Below are positions 32,601 through 44,600 of a stretch of DNA of 64,000 nt, piece by piece. The notes beneath the pieces are model-generated. The model had not been told where the DNA came from. It did not search any database and saw only the letters and a program-made list of their open reading frames with translations. This DNA comes from Schistosoma mansoni (taxonomy: Eukaryota; Platyhelminthes; Trematoda; Strigeidida; Schistosomatidae): assembly GCF_000237925.1 (NCBI RefSeq), contig NC_031502.1, positions 2,580,031 to 2,644,030 on the forward strand. The letters are read 5' to 3'. The position numbers were made by a program, and so were the translations under genes. Position 1 is the first letter of the stretch. Each line of letters starts with the position of its first letter.

Positions 32601-35600
32601 TGGTCGAGGATGCATTGATCACATCTTCACCCTCCGCCAAATGTTAGAACACCGTCATACTTATCGCAGGCCAACAATCGTAGTGTTTCTTGACATCAGG
32701 GCTGACTTCAATTCGTTGGACAGGACTGTTCTCTGGGATTGTCTATTGAAGAAGGGTGTGCCTGAGAAGTTCATTAACATCTTAAAGGCCCTGTATACGA
32801 ACACCTCAGGCAGAGTGAGGGCATACAACCACCTTTCTCCCTTGTTCCATTCGAGCAGTGGGGCTAGGCAGGATTGCCCGATCTCACCATTCCTCTTCAA
32901 CTTTGCCATCGACGACATCCTGGAAACAGCTCTGATGGATGTAAGTAATGGCGGTGTGGATCTGTTGCCTGGAGAACGACTTCTCGACCTTGAGTATGCG
33001 GATGATATTGTCTTACTGTGCGATAATGCCCAAGGCATGCAATCCGCACTTAATCAGTTGGCAATCAGTGTCCGCAGGTACGGCATGTGCTTTGCACCCT
33101 CCAAGTGCAAAGTACTCCTACAAGACTGGCAGGATTCTAATCCTGTACTCACCCTGGATGGTGAGGAGATCGAAGTAGTTGAGAAGTTCGTGTATCTAGG
33201 TAGCTACATAAGTGCTGGTGGTGGCGTGAATGATGAGATTGGTGCACGTATAATGAAAGCCAGAGCGGCTTGTGCCAATCTGGGCCATCTTTGGCGCCTT
33301 CGTGATGTTAGTCTGGCTGTAAAAGGTCGGATCTACAACGCGTCGGTGAGAGCAGTTTTGCTCTATGCTTGTGAAACCTGGCCTCTCCGAGTTGAGGATG
33401 TTAGACGTCTCTCTGTGTTCGATCATCGTTGTCTCGGAAGGATTGCTGACATCCGGTGGCAACACCATGTTAGTAATGCAGAGGTTCGGCATCGTGTGTT
33501 CGGGCGCCGAGACGATAATTCAATTGGTGTCACCATCTTTAAACACCGACTTCGGTGGCTTGGACATGTTTTACGAATGTCGTCCCAGAGACTTCCACGT
33601 CGTGCATTATTTGCCGACTCTGGGACTGGTTGGAAAAAGCGGAGAGGAGGTCAGTGTATGACATGGTGTCGTGGCATGGAAGAGAGCTGCAAAGGGCTAG
33701 CTTCTGTTGGTCCTTCACGACTCCTTGGTTGGGGTCCAAGAGATGGTGCAACACAGTGGCTAGAGACGTTATCAGATATGGCTCAGAATAGAAGCCAGTG
33801 GCGATCCTGCTGCAACCTTCTTTTACTTTCTACATAAAGAATGGTTCTAACTTTCCTAACTGAAAGAGTCTTCTGGTTGTACATTTCAGTCCGCCTTATC
33901 TTTTCATCCCTTCTCTTCCTACTTTCATTATTTTGTGTGGCGCATATGTACCTGGTGCCCTTTTGTACCAATATATATGTGTTTAAATAAATAAAATAAA
34001 TCTGCGGCTCATGGCATTTTGTGAAGTTATGCCCATTCAAGAACCACAAATGCCGTCAATGTCATCGCATTGGTCATAAAGAAGGTTACTGCTCCTCAGA
34101 TAAACGTCAGTCCAAACATCGTGGCATAAATGTGAAGCGACAGCTACAGAGTCAAGTCAAAAGCACATTTGCAACTTTTAAAGTGGGATTTCAAAGTAAA
34201 CGGAAGTACGTGAACTTATTAGTAAATGAAAAACCTATTCGTCTTCAGTTGGACACTGCTTCCGACATTACACTGATCTCCAAAAACACATGGCGTAAGC
34301 TAGGGTGCCCACGCATCCGACCAACAGAGCATGTTGCTCGAAATGCTTCAGGCGACATAGTGAAGCTAACTGGAGAAGTCACCTGCAACGTGCAGTTCAA
34401 GGGACATAAATTTACTGATGTTTGTTATCTAACAAATCGGCATGATTTAGATCTATTGGGATTGGACTGGATTGAGAAGATTGATGTCTTAAATAGTTTA
34501 TTAAATGAAGTATGTTCTCATAATTCTTGCTCTGAGTCTATCCAAAATTCTCATGATATTTCTGAATCAAATGCCTCAGTTGTGTTATGTTCCCCTGATG
34601 TCTATGAACTAAATGCTTCCGATGTAACATGTTCTCGTAATATTTCTGAATCAAATTCCTCAGATTTAATGTGTTCTCATCATGATGTCAAATCAAATAC
34701 TTCTGATTTAATGTGTTCTCATAATGATAATAAATCGAATAACTCCAATTTAATGTGTTCTCACAATGATGTTAAACCAAATGACTCCGATGGAACATGT
34801 TCACAAAATGATTCCCCATCAAATTCATGAAACAAAGTATGCTGTCGTAATATCTCAAAAGCTCATGCATCTTATTCCTTTAAAATGTCGACCACATCCC
34901 ACGTAAATCATCTTCGACAAAAACATGCAGGTATATTCCAAAACAAATTGGGCTGTTGTAAGTTCACCAAAGTTATCTTGTCGTTAAAGCAAAATGCAAA
35001 ACCTGTCTTCAGACCAAAACTACCAGTACCTTATGCTGCTCTGTCAGTCGTTGACCAGGAACTTGACAGGTTGGAAGCACTGGGTGTCATTCAGCCAGTA
35101 AATTACTCACCGTGGGCTGCTCCCATAGTAGTTGTGAGAAAGGCAAATGGGACTGTTCGCATATGTGCTGATTTTTCCACTGGTCTAAATGATGCTTTAG
35201 AGGATCACACTTATCCACTTCTCATACAGGAAGATTTATTTATCAAACTAAATGGAGGGAAGTATTTTGCTAAGATTGACCTTGCTGACGCATATCTCCA
35301 AAAAGCAGTTGATCCAGTCTCCCAACCACTACTGACGATTAACACTCATAGAGGCCTTTACCAATATAAACGTTTGCCTTTTGGCGTGAAACCAGCACCA
35401 GCTATTTTTCAACAAATTATGGACACTATGTTGGCAAATTTGCCAGGAGTCGCTGTCTATCTGGATGATGTTATCGTTACAGGTTCCAGTAAGTCCGATT
35501 TATTTGATCGACTTGATGCTGTTTTGGCCAAAATATCTGAGTATGGATTTTATCTAAAAGAAGAGAAGTGTAAATTTTTCATGGACTCGGTAAAATATCT

Positions 35601-38600
35601 TGGTTTTGTTTTCGACAAAAATGGACGACGCTCAGATCCAGAAAACGTACGAGCTATCCAAAATATGCCTCCACCATCTAACGTCGCAACTCTACGCTCG
35701 TTCCTTGGTCTTATCAGTTATTACAGTAACTTTTTACCACAATTGCATCGCCTCCGAGCACCCATGAACCATTTATTATCCAAAAATGTAAAATGGAACT
35801 GGTCCACTGAGTGTCAAAAGAGCTTTGACAAAGTAAAGTCACTATTAATATCGGACCTACTTCTGACGTATTTTGATCCCTCACTGGAAATTGTTGTTGC
35901 CGCAGATGCTTCTGATTATGGTGTCGGCGCTGTTATATCCCACAGGTTTCAAGACGGCACAGAGAAAGCTATAGCCCATGCCTCCAGAACGTTGACTTCG
36001 GCAGAACGCAAGTACAGTCAAATTGAGAAAGAAGGATTGGCACTAGTTTTTGCAGTTAAGAAGTTTCAAAAAATGCTGCATGGTAGAAAATTTACCTTAT
36101 TTACTGATCATAAACCCCTATTATCTATCTTTGGATCTAAGAAAGGTATACCAGTTTATACTGCAAATCTCCTCCAACGATGGGCTACGATGTTTTTGGG
36201 TTATGATTTCACTATCAAATACAAATCTACCTCTGACTTTGGTCATACTGATGCACTATCGCGCTTAATAAGAAATCATAAGCTTGAGAATGAAGATACT
36301 GTCATTGCTTCTATATCAGTGGAAGAAGATGTAAGCAGTATGTTGCTTAATTCAACGCGAATTCTTCCAGTGACAGCTGCTCGAATCGCTGATCACACTC
36401 TCCGTGATCCTATCTTAAGGCAACTAGCTACATTTATCCGGCGTGGTTGGCCCCCACGTATAACATCTCATGAACTAAAACAGTATTATCAACGACGTCA
36501 ATCTTTATCCATCGTAAATGACTGTATTATGTTCGCTGATCGCGTAGTAATTCCAAGTAACCTACGCTCACTCGTTCTAAAACAACTGCACACAGCTCAT
36601 CCAGGTACTGGAAGAATGAAAGCTATTGCTCGAAGTTATGTATACTGGCCTAACATTGATGAACACATCGAAGATTTAGTGCGTGCGTGCAGAAAATGTG
36701 CTGCAGCCTCGAAATGTCCACGGAAAGCTGAACTCCACTCTTGGTCATCCCCGAAGGAACCTTGGTCGCGTATACACATTGATTTTGCCGGCCCATTTCA
36801 GGGTACATATTTCCTCATTTGTGTTGACGCCTACTCAAAGTGGCCGGAGATTCTACCCATGAAGCAAATCACGTCGCAAGAGACTGTTATCGAGTTACGG
36901 CAGTTATTCTCTCGTTTCGGAGTTCCAGATATTCTCGTGTCAGATAATGGCACTCAGTTTACTTCTTCCATTTTCTCAGACTTCTGCAACAGGTTTGGGG
37001 TCAAACATGTTCGTTCACCTCCATACCATCCACAATCGAATGGTCAAGCAGAAAGGTTTGTGGATACCTTCAAAAGAGCGCTACTGAAGGCAAGGGGGGG
37101 AGGGAAGATAAAGGAAATTCTTGATGATTTTCTGTTAGTCTACAGAACGACTCCAAATCCTTCAGCGCCGAATAAATTGTCTCCAGCAGAAATTATGTTT
37201 GGTAGAAAAGTTAAAACTGCTCTCGATGCCATAAAACCAAAGCAAAATGGTGTAGGAAGAAGAAACCAGAAGATGGAATCTCAATTTAATCGCCATTATG
37301 GAGCAAAAAGTAGAATCTTCCGAGATAATCAAAAAGTATACGTCCGTGATTTCCGATACTCACCTCCACAATGGACTAGTGGACGCATACTTGGGAGACG
37401 AGGGAATGTAATGTATGTGGTGGAGGTTGAAGGCCAAAAGTGGATACGTCACGCTAACCACAATCTGGAAAGTTCTGGCACTCCTCAGAAAACCGAGAAA
37501 ATGTGCTCAATGTGGGAAGTCTTCCTAGACAGTTTCGACATAGGAAGTCCAGCAACTAAGAAAACTGTGCAACTGGAACAACATCCTATTAGGAGATCAC
37601 TACGGAAACGCAGAAGACCTGAGATACTGCAGGTGGACCCGAAGAAAAAAGCATATGCTTCTGAGGGGAGATATCAGTGATGATATCTTAGCTACTGTTT
37701 GTAATTAGTGTCTAACCGCTTTTCTTTTTTTTCATTCCAGTTAACCAATGGGTCCTTTTCTCACAATGACCACAACGCCGTCCAGTTTCCCTCATGCACT
37801 ATGTCAATGGCAGTGATAACATAATTTTTTTTGTCAAGGGGGAAGATGATGTGAACCGCAAAACAAGAAGCCTTAACAAATTACGGAAGCTATTTTTGGG
37901 GACGTTAATTCATTTAATTCAAAGCTTGTAAAACTGTAACATTTACTTTTGCCCCTAGCCTATTCTACAGATCATAAGCTTTCGTTTGATGTATAATTCA
38001 TTGCCATAGCATTTTCTGTTGTAAAGCTATTGTCATTTAGACGTAATCTTTTGTACCCTATTTTCTACTATAATCCCCCGGTTTTGGACATAATTGTATT
38101 TTCCTAATTATTGTACGTTGTGGTCAGCCTATTCATCTATTTATTCATGTAACCTTTCACCCTAATCTGAATTGGGAATTCGAGTGCTAGATCGGGGTTG
38201 GAATAAAGTGATTAGCGTTCCAGCTGTCTTTGTCTTCTCTCTCTCTCTCGCGTGCTTGCCAGCCAATCAGGGATAGAATAGTTTTCGTCTCTCTACCCCC
38301 ACTTCGAACTCACTCATATTAGCCTCAAAGGTTAAGCCAGTCAGCCTACCGGGTCAAGGTCTTAATCTACATTACACAGGTCATACTCGGCACAAAGTGG
38401 GTAGAAAGATTCAAGGACGTAACATATCCATTGTCAATTCATCCATTTATCCGCTTTAGATTTGGTTGTTTATTCTTGTGGTGCATCGATGTGGGCTGTA
38501 TAACCTAGTAGTACTGCGATAAACGAGGACACAGATGAGGAAAGCCAGTTTATTCACTTGGTAATGTTTCTTTGAATCTTCCCATTGATGTTTAGAACTG

Positions 38601-41600
38601 CACTTGATCAGTCTCTTATCGGCATATGTGCATACTGTGCCTATTGCCTCGATATAGCCTTAATTCACAAGCAATATAGGCAAAGATGTAAAGTGGCTAG
38701 CAGTAAAACTGGGTTCGAGTCCCAGAGTGAACGTCAAATTTGAGATGCAGGTACCTCCAGCTAACGAGTCCCAAATAGGACGAAACGTGCGTCCTGGATC
38801 CCACTGCTATCCACTAACTATCTTTGCTTATAAAACCAATCTATTGGTTAATGCAAAATTACAGAGCGCTTTCATAAAAGATGAAAACCATGCATTAAGT
38901 ATATTATCTGAACATCTTCAGTTGTCCTTTACATGTCTCATGTTTCTTTCAATTCTGTTGTTGTTAAAATTGCTCTCTGTTTACATTCTTGTTCTCTTCC
39001 ATTTGATCTTTTTAATTTTCTGCTGCTATGAATTCTACTTTCAATTGGTGTTACATACTACTTACATCCGTCGACATAAGTAGCATAAACTACAGTACTA
39101 TTCGTATTGTAGAATTTTATATAATTCATATGTATAACATTTTTGATTAGACGCGTTCACAACTACGTCATTATGTTTTAAGTTCATTTATGAGAAAGGA
39201 TGCTTATCTAACAAAATAATTAAAGACTATACACAATCAAAACTACATTCAAATTACATTTTACAAGCATAATTAGCTTTTTTTGAGATCAGAACTAATT
39301 ACAGGTATAAACAAATTAGTTATGACCCGTAAATGAAGTACACAAAAATGAAATGAAACGAAAAAATTGGGGGGGGGTAGAACAAACTAATCTCTGACCT
39401 TAGTTTATTTAAACTTTAAATTTCTGAAAAAGACAAAAAATACACCTTAAGATTCACAAAGTATTTTTCTGTTTAAATTGGAAACAAATTTTAGATGGAC
39501 TTGCTATCTTCACTGAAACAGAAACTAGTCGGACTACAGTTATCCTTATGTTCTCTAATAACTTGTGGATTAATAAGTAGTCACTCTCCGACTTCAAATT
39601 TATTGATTACCTCCAATTAATGTAATGGAACATAGATTTCGTTGGAAAGATTGCTCCATAGTAATATAAGATTGTTTGTAAGTAGATAAAAACTAGATCT
39701 TCTTAACGACTCAGTAAACTTCCTATGTTACCAGTATGATAAACTGAGGCATTAAGTAACTTTTAAACAACATGGATAGTGATGCAAATGAAGAAGTATT
39801 CTATTTTTCAACTTTCATTAAGACTGTAGTGTATCAACGATGCATGCTGTTATTGTTTATAAACAGAAGTTTACTGTGAACTCATTCGGAAATCGTTAGA
39901 TAAACTTACAAAATACTCGAAACAGGTCATTTAATGTGGTTGAAATCATTAGCTTAGAGATAAACTTTATCACATGTGAACAAGTAGATAACTGATAATT
40001 TTTAAAAAATGGACATAGACTGAAGATGACCACCTATCTATACATGGTCATATTTGAAAGCATACATTGATTGTGGAATATATAGGAATTACAGAGAAGA
40101 GAACAGTCATTTTTTACACTTTCAGGCTTCCAAAGATAATAAACGTAACAACAGATCGTTATAGACAGAGATGAATAATGACTATCAGTGAGATGCAGGA
40201 CGTGCGTTTCGTCCTATTCGGGACTTGCCTGCTGGATATGTCTGCGTCCTAAAGTTAATGTTCACTCCAAAACTCGAACTAATTGCCGTTCGCTTCAAAT
40301 ACCATCTCGTTATCCACTTGTGTACCGAGCCAAGTTAGTTACTGGCTCCTGTAATGAGGTTAAGTTTAATTCATTTGTATTGGTTGTTTGAATCCTCCCA
40401 TTGATATTTAGAACTGAAACTGATCAGTCTCTTTTGGCATATGCGAGTTCTGTGAGGATATACAAACAGTACAAATGAATTAGGATCGTTTGAAGTTATA
40501 AATACTGTCTCACATAACAGCTAGTGATAATCCTATTCAAGTCAAACTGAGTGATGACAGAAAGTACTTAGTTACATAACGACACAACTTGCGATTCATT
40601 TGCAGAAAGCTGTCACAATTTAACAGTGACTAAAAATACCTAAACTTGATCAGACCACCTTGCCAATCCTTATAGATTTTTAGCATCATATCTTCTAAAA
40701 GAAAATTTTTAAATTTACTTCAAATAGTTCCACTCACCCGTTGTTCAACCTCACTAGGTCTTCGTCTACCAACTGAATTTTCCAAGGCGTCTTCTAATTC
40801 CTTCAGTTCTTTCTGGGCTGCTTTTACCTCTTCACGCAAACCGTTTGTTAGTATTTTTTCTTCTTCGTATAACTGTTTGTAATTAGGTGTTTTACTTGCA
40901 GCACTACTCAAGTCCTATTAGAGTAAATACAATGAAACAACCAATAAACATTTATTGAATTACTAAAAGCACTGAACTTCGAATAATTTTATCTATTGAG
41001 GAAGGGTGAAAGTTAGAAAGAGATAAACAGTTGCATACGGAAGAAAGCATACTTTAAAATGCTCCTTGTATACACTAGTCGGCAACAAATAAATCTCCGC
41101 TTTCTTATTCGTAAATATATATGCCATTAAGGTAAGAAGTGAAATCATGCTAAACACAATTATCTGTTATTGCATATAGTACTCCATTAATCCAGGTATA
41201 AAGCCATAATACTTTATCACCTTAGATATTTCCTAAGGTTTCCAGCACTTTCTTCTTAAGTACATCCATCTCATTGGCTTTTGTTAACTTCAATGTTCTT
41301 ACCCTAATGGTTCGTAACCAGTTAGATACGATATATCAGAAACATTTTCTTTTCTTCATGCTTGAGTCACTTTCACTCACACGCGAATTTGACAAGATGA
41401 TGACGATAATGGAAAATCTCAGCTAACTAAATACTCTGATAAGTCAACCACTAGAAGAAGCCATGTGACTATGCAATACAATTATTTTCGATAGTTTTAC
41501 GTTTTCAAAATATCAACGAATCAAAACAAAATCAACAGTTTCATTGGTGGAACACAGTTGAAATGAAATGAAATCCATAATCAATTAGATAGTCAGTTCA

Positions 41601-44600
41601 TAGTAGTTTGTGAAATTTAAGTTTGTCAATGAACATCAGTATTCATCCAGTTCACTGAAGTTGATTACATCACACATTCTTGTCACATTAGGCTTGTGAC
41701 TGAACTCGAAAGTTTTATTTTTCTAAATCTATTCATTTCCGTAATCTTTTTATAATTGACTGAATTAAAGTCTGAAAATTCCTCTACTTATTAATGGGTA
41801 GTCGATATGGTAATTTTCCATTGTTCATACATCAAACTGTGAATTAAACCTCCAACACAGTAATGAGTTTCAAATTAAAATCATTTTATATAAAATACGT
41901 AGTTATATAAGATCAAACGTTGTAATATATAACTTACTGAATTCCATGATGAACTAGTACCTATTCCACCGACTGTATAATTTGTATTTGAACTAATTTT
42001 ATTTGGTGACCTACGTGGATATTGTGGAAGTCCTGAGTAAGATGAAGTTGATGTACCAGTTGCACTACAACTGCTGCCTACACCAACACTGCCAATACTA
42101 CTCCCACTATTACTTGAAAGACCTTGTGTACGTGTTAAATACCGTGATGGCTTTGGAGTGTCCGTCTAAAGTAATAGATATTTATACAAAAATAAATGAA
42201 TAAATGTAATATGTGCTAATACTTCATATTTTAAACTTTTACAATGTAATCTATTCCCTGTACAAAAAAATCATCAAAGCGAACAAAACAGCTAAACTCC
42301 AATATGATACATTCCCATGATAGTTACTGAAGTCCAGTTACTTTCGTATACTTAAAATATGTACCATACTCCATTCGACAAATAATTTTAATGTACATTA
42401 ATAGGTACCTAAATGATTCGAAGAACTCTATTCTAAAATCAATTTAGAAAATTAGCATTCTTCTAATGTCAAACACAATTGATGTATATTGTCTTGCTGT
42501 CTTGTATTTATTCTTAATTTCTAATTCCTTTCATTGATATTAGTTTAAACATAAACGTAATTTTATATAGTTGAGATCATGAGTCAATTGAAGCTAGACC
42601 ACCATGGAAAACCTAGAAGCACTTATCGGCCATTTCGTCCTATTATGGGACTCCTCAGTAGTGCGCATCCACGACCTCGCCTCGCGAGCTAGATTCAAAC
42701 CCAGAACCTATCACAAAACCCCTTCTGTTAAAGATTTATGTATGAAAGAAAAAGAGATAAAGATTAATTGAGTGAAATGTTGATGATTGAAGAATTTAAA
42801 TGATTATGATTAGAAAGGTATTTCAGATTAATGACATCAATCTATTTTAAACAAATTAAATATTTCTCATTGTCAATAATGATTACCTTTTGTCATTATA
42901 TTATTAAAATAGATCATTGTATAAATAAACAAAATTCTGTCACACATATATCAACTTGATATTTGATAAGTTTACTAATGTAAACAATTTTATTATACTA
43001 CTCATTTATGAATTCTATTGACAGTAAGTTATATTGATCGAGATAAAAATGTCTATCTTAATAGTTCAGTTATTTATAGAGATATTTTCATGATACTTTA
43101 AGTATATTATTCAGAAGTATTTGCTTGAACTATTTTGAGTAGTATTTCAGATATTCATAAAAGTCAATAAAAAAAGTGGTGACTGTTATATCCTAGCGAA
43201 GACATGAGTACGGTAACTTCCGAGATCTATCAATGGCCGATTATTCTACGTATATTCTTATTGTTTTAACTGTTGAGTAACTAGATGGTGCATATCTATA
43301 TTCATCGTATTATAAGCTTCATTTTGACCTATGGATTATAATTATACGTCTTACTGTCCCTAAATTGTATTCAGTTTATTGATTATTGTATCCGACGTTC
43401 ACAGTCACATTCGCCTTGATCTTGCTCAAATATTATTTTCTATTTTATGGTGTGATACGGTCTGTCCGTCTGGTATATAAACCGAGTATGCTTGGAATAA
43501 ATGATTCGCATATCAGAAGCTGTAATTGGTGTTCTGGACTCAATTGGAAGGGCTAAGTGGACAAGGGATCAATAAGGACTCTAGACTACACATACTGGTC
43601 GAACGTCATTGATTTAGCACAGTGTTAAGATTAGACAGGTAGTATTTCGACTGGTGGATAGTTCACGTGATAAAAAGCCGGATATCAGACCACAACAAAT
43701 TGGCATACGGCCTTGTTCTTTTTTTAAATTTATAACAGTAACCATACTGTGGATGCATACTGTTGAGAAGCTCCATATTAAGATAAAACAGATATCCATT
43801 CTAACCGGGTTTCTAATGGTTGCCTAACTTGGATTGTTTCGTTATTTCAACAGAAGTTATTCTTAATGCAGTTCAACATTCTTCAAAAACAAAAGAAATC
43901 GACTACTAAACAACACAGAACTTCTCATTGTTGTTATACCACGAAATGAAATGAAGACTTTTCAGTGCTAGATATTATCATACATGAGAAAAGTCATTAA
44001 AAATACCAGTAAATAAATAAATAAATTTCATTAATGAAAAGAATTCTTGTTTTCTAGATATCATTTCTAGTAATCACAATTGATTGATCATTGGGTGGTG
44101 ATCAATGTCATGTATGTTAAGCCCTTCTTAGTGCGAATCGAATCCTGTTGACCACCTCAAACCACCATCTTATCGTTTCTAGTAAATATGTAAAATTGTT
44201 TACACTAAAGTTTTTATTATCAGCAATACAATGTTAACAATATAACTGCAGTGATTACTGTAGACCATAGTAATATGGTCTATCGGTTAAGTGCCCTGGC
44301 GCGAGACTGGTAGGTCCTGGGTTCGAATATCGCTAGGCGGGATCGTGGATGCGCACTGCTGAGGAGTCACACAATATGACGAAACGGCCGTCCAGTGCTT
44401 CCAGGTTTTCCATGGTGGTCTAGCTTCAATTGACTCATGATCTCAACTATATAAAAATATACATTTTACTTAATAAAGACTATAAGCTTCATCATTTATT
44501 AAATGGTATTTAATTTACCAATATGCTGATAGAGACAAAATGAAAGTGAATTTTAATTATTATCCCTTGATAGCTTAAAGTCACTTAACTTCTCTTACTG

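Larger units (their letters stand above)
30209..34000 (+). mobile_element. RTE-like LINE (RTE-a), full length, nested in gag
   Basis: This about 3.79-kb element has a 5'UTR of roughly 0.58 kb, one long ORF, a 160-bp 3'UTR and an AAATAAATAAAATAAA tail. It is bounded by 10-bp target duplications. It is the only copy of this family in the window with an ORF. At least three decayed polymerase fragments and five UTR-only mini-RTE copies are also present. Confidence 0.92.
28756..38424 (+). mobile_element. Complete Ty3/Gypsy LTR retrotransposon interrupted by a LINE
   Basis: The order is LTR, primer binding site, gag, [LINE 30209-34000], zinc knuckle and protease, reverse transcriptase, RNase H, integrase, polypurine tract, LTR. 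Without the LINE the element is about 5.9 kb. TATCC duplications flank it. It lies antisense inside a MYPT intron. The CCHC/CHCC-rich Gag end and YLDD RT are like the K02A2.6/mag-type Gypsy elements of invertebrates. It differs clearly from the CsRn1-like fragment at 1-1778. Confidence 0.93.

Noticed and set aside
28756-38424. Infectious endogenous retrovirus
   Set aside because: No envelope-like ORF lies between integrase and the polypurine tract, so it is an ordinary LTR retrotransposon.
38750-38810. Smα hammerhead at 38.76 kb as an active ribozyme
   Set aside because: The core has G5 changed to A, which removes an essential base.
42610-42670. Family A hammerhead at 42.6 kb as active
   Set aside because: Core and stem II are intact, but the U16.1 and C17 positions at the cleavage site are lost.
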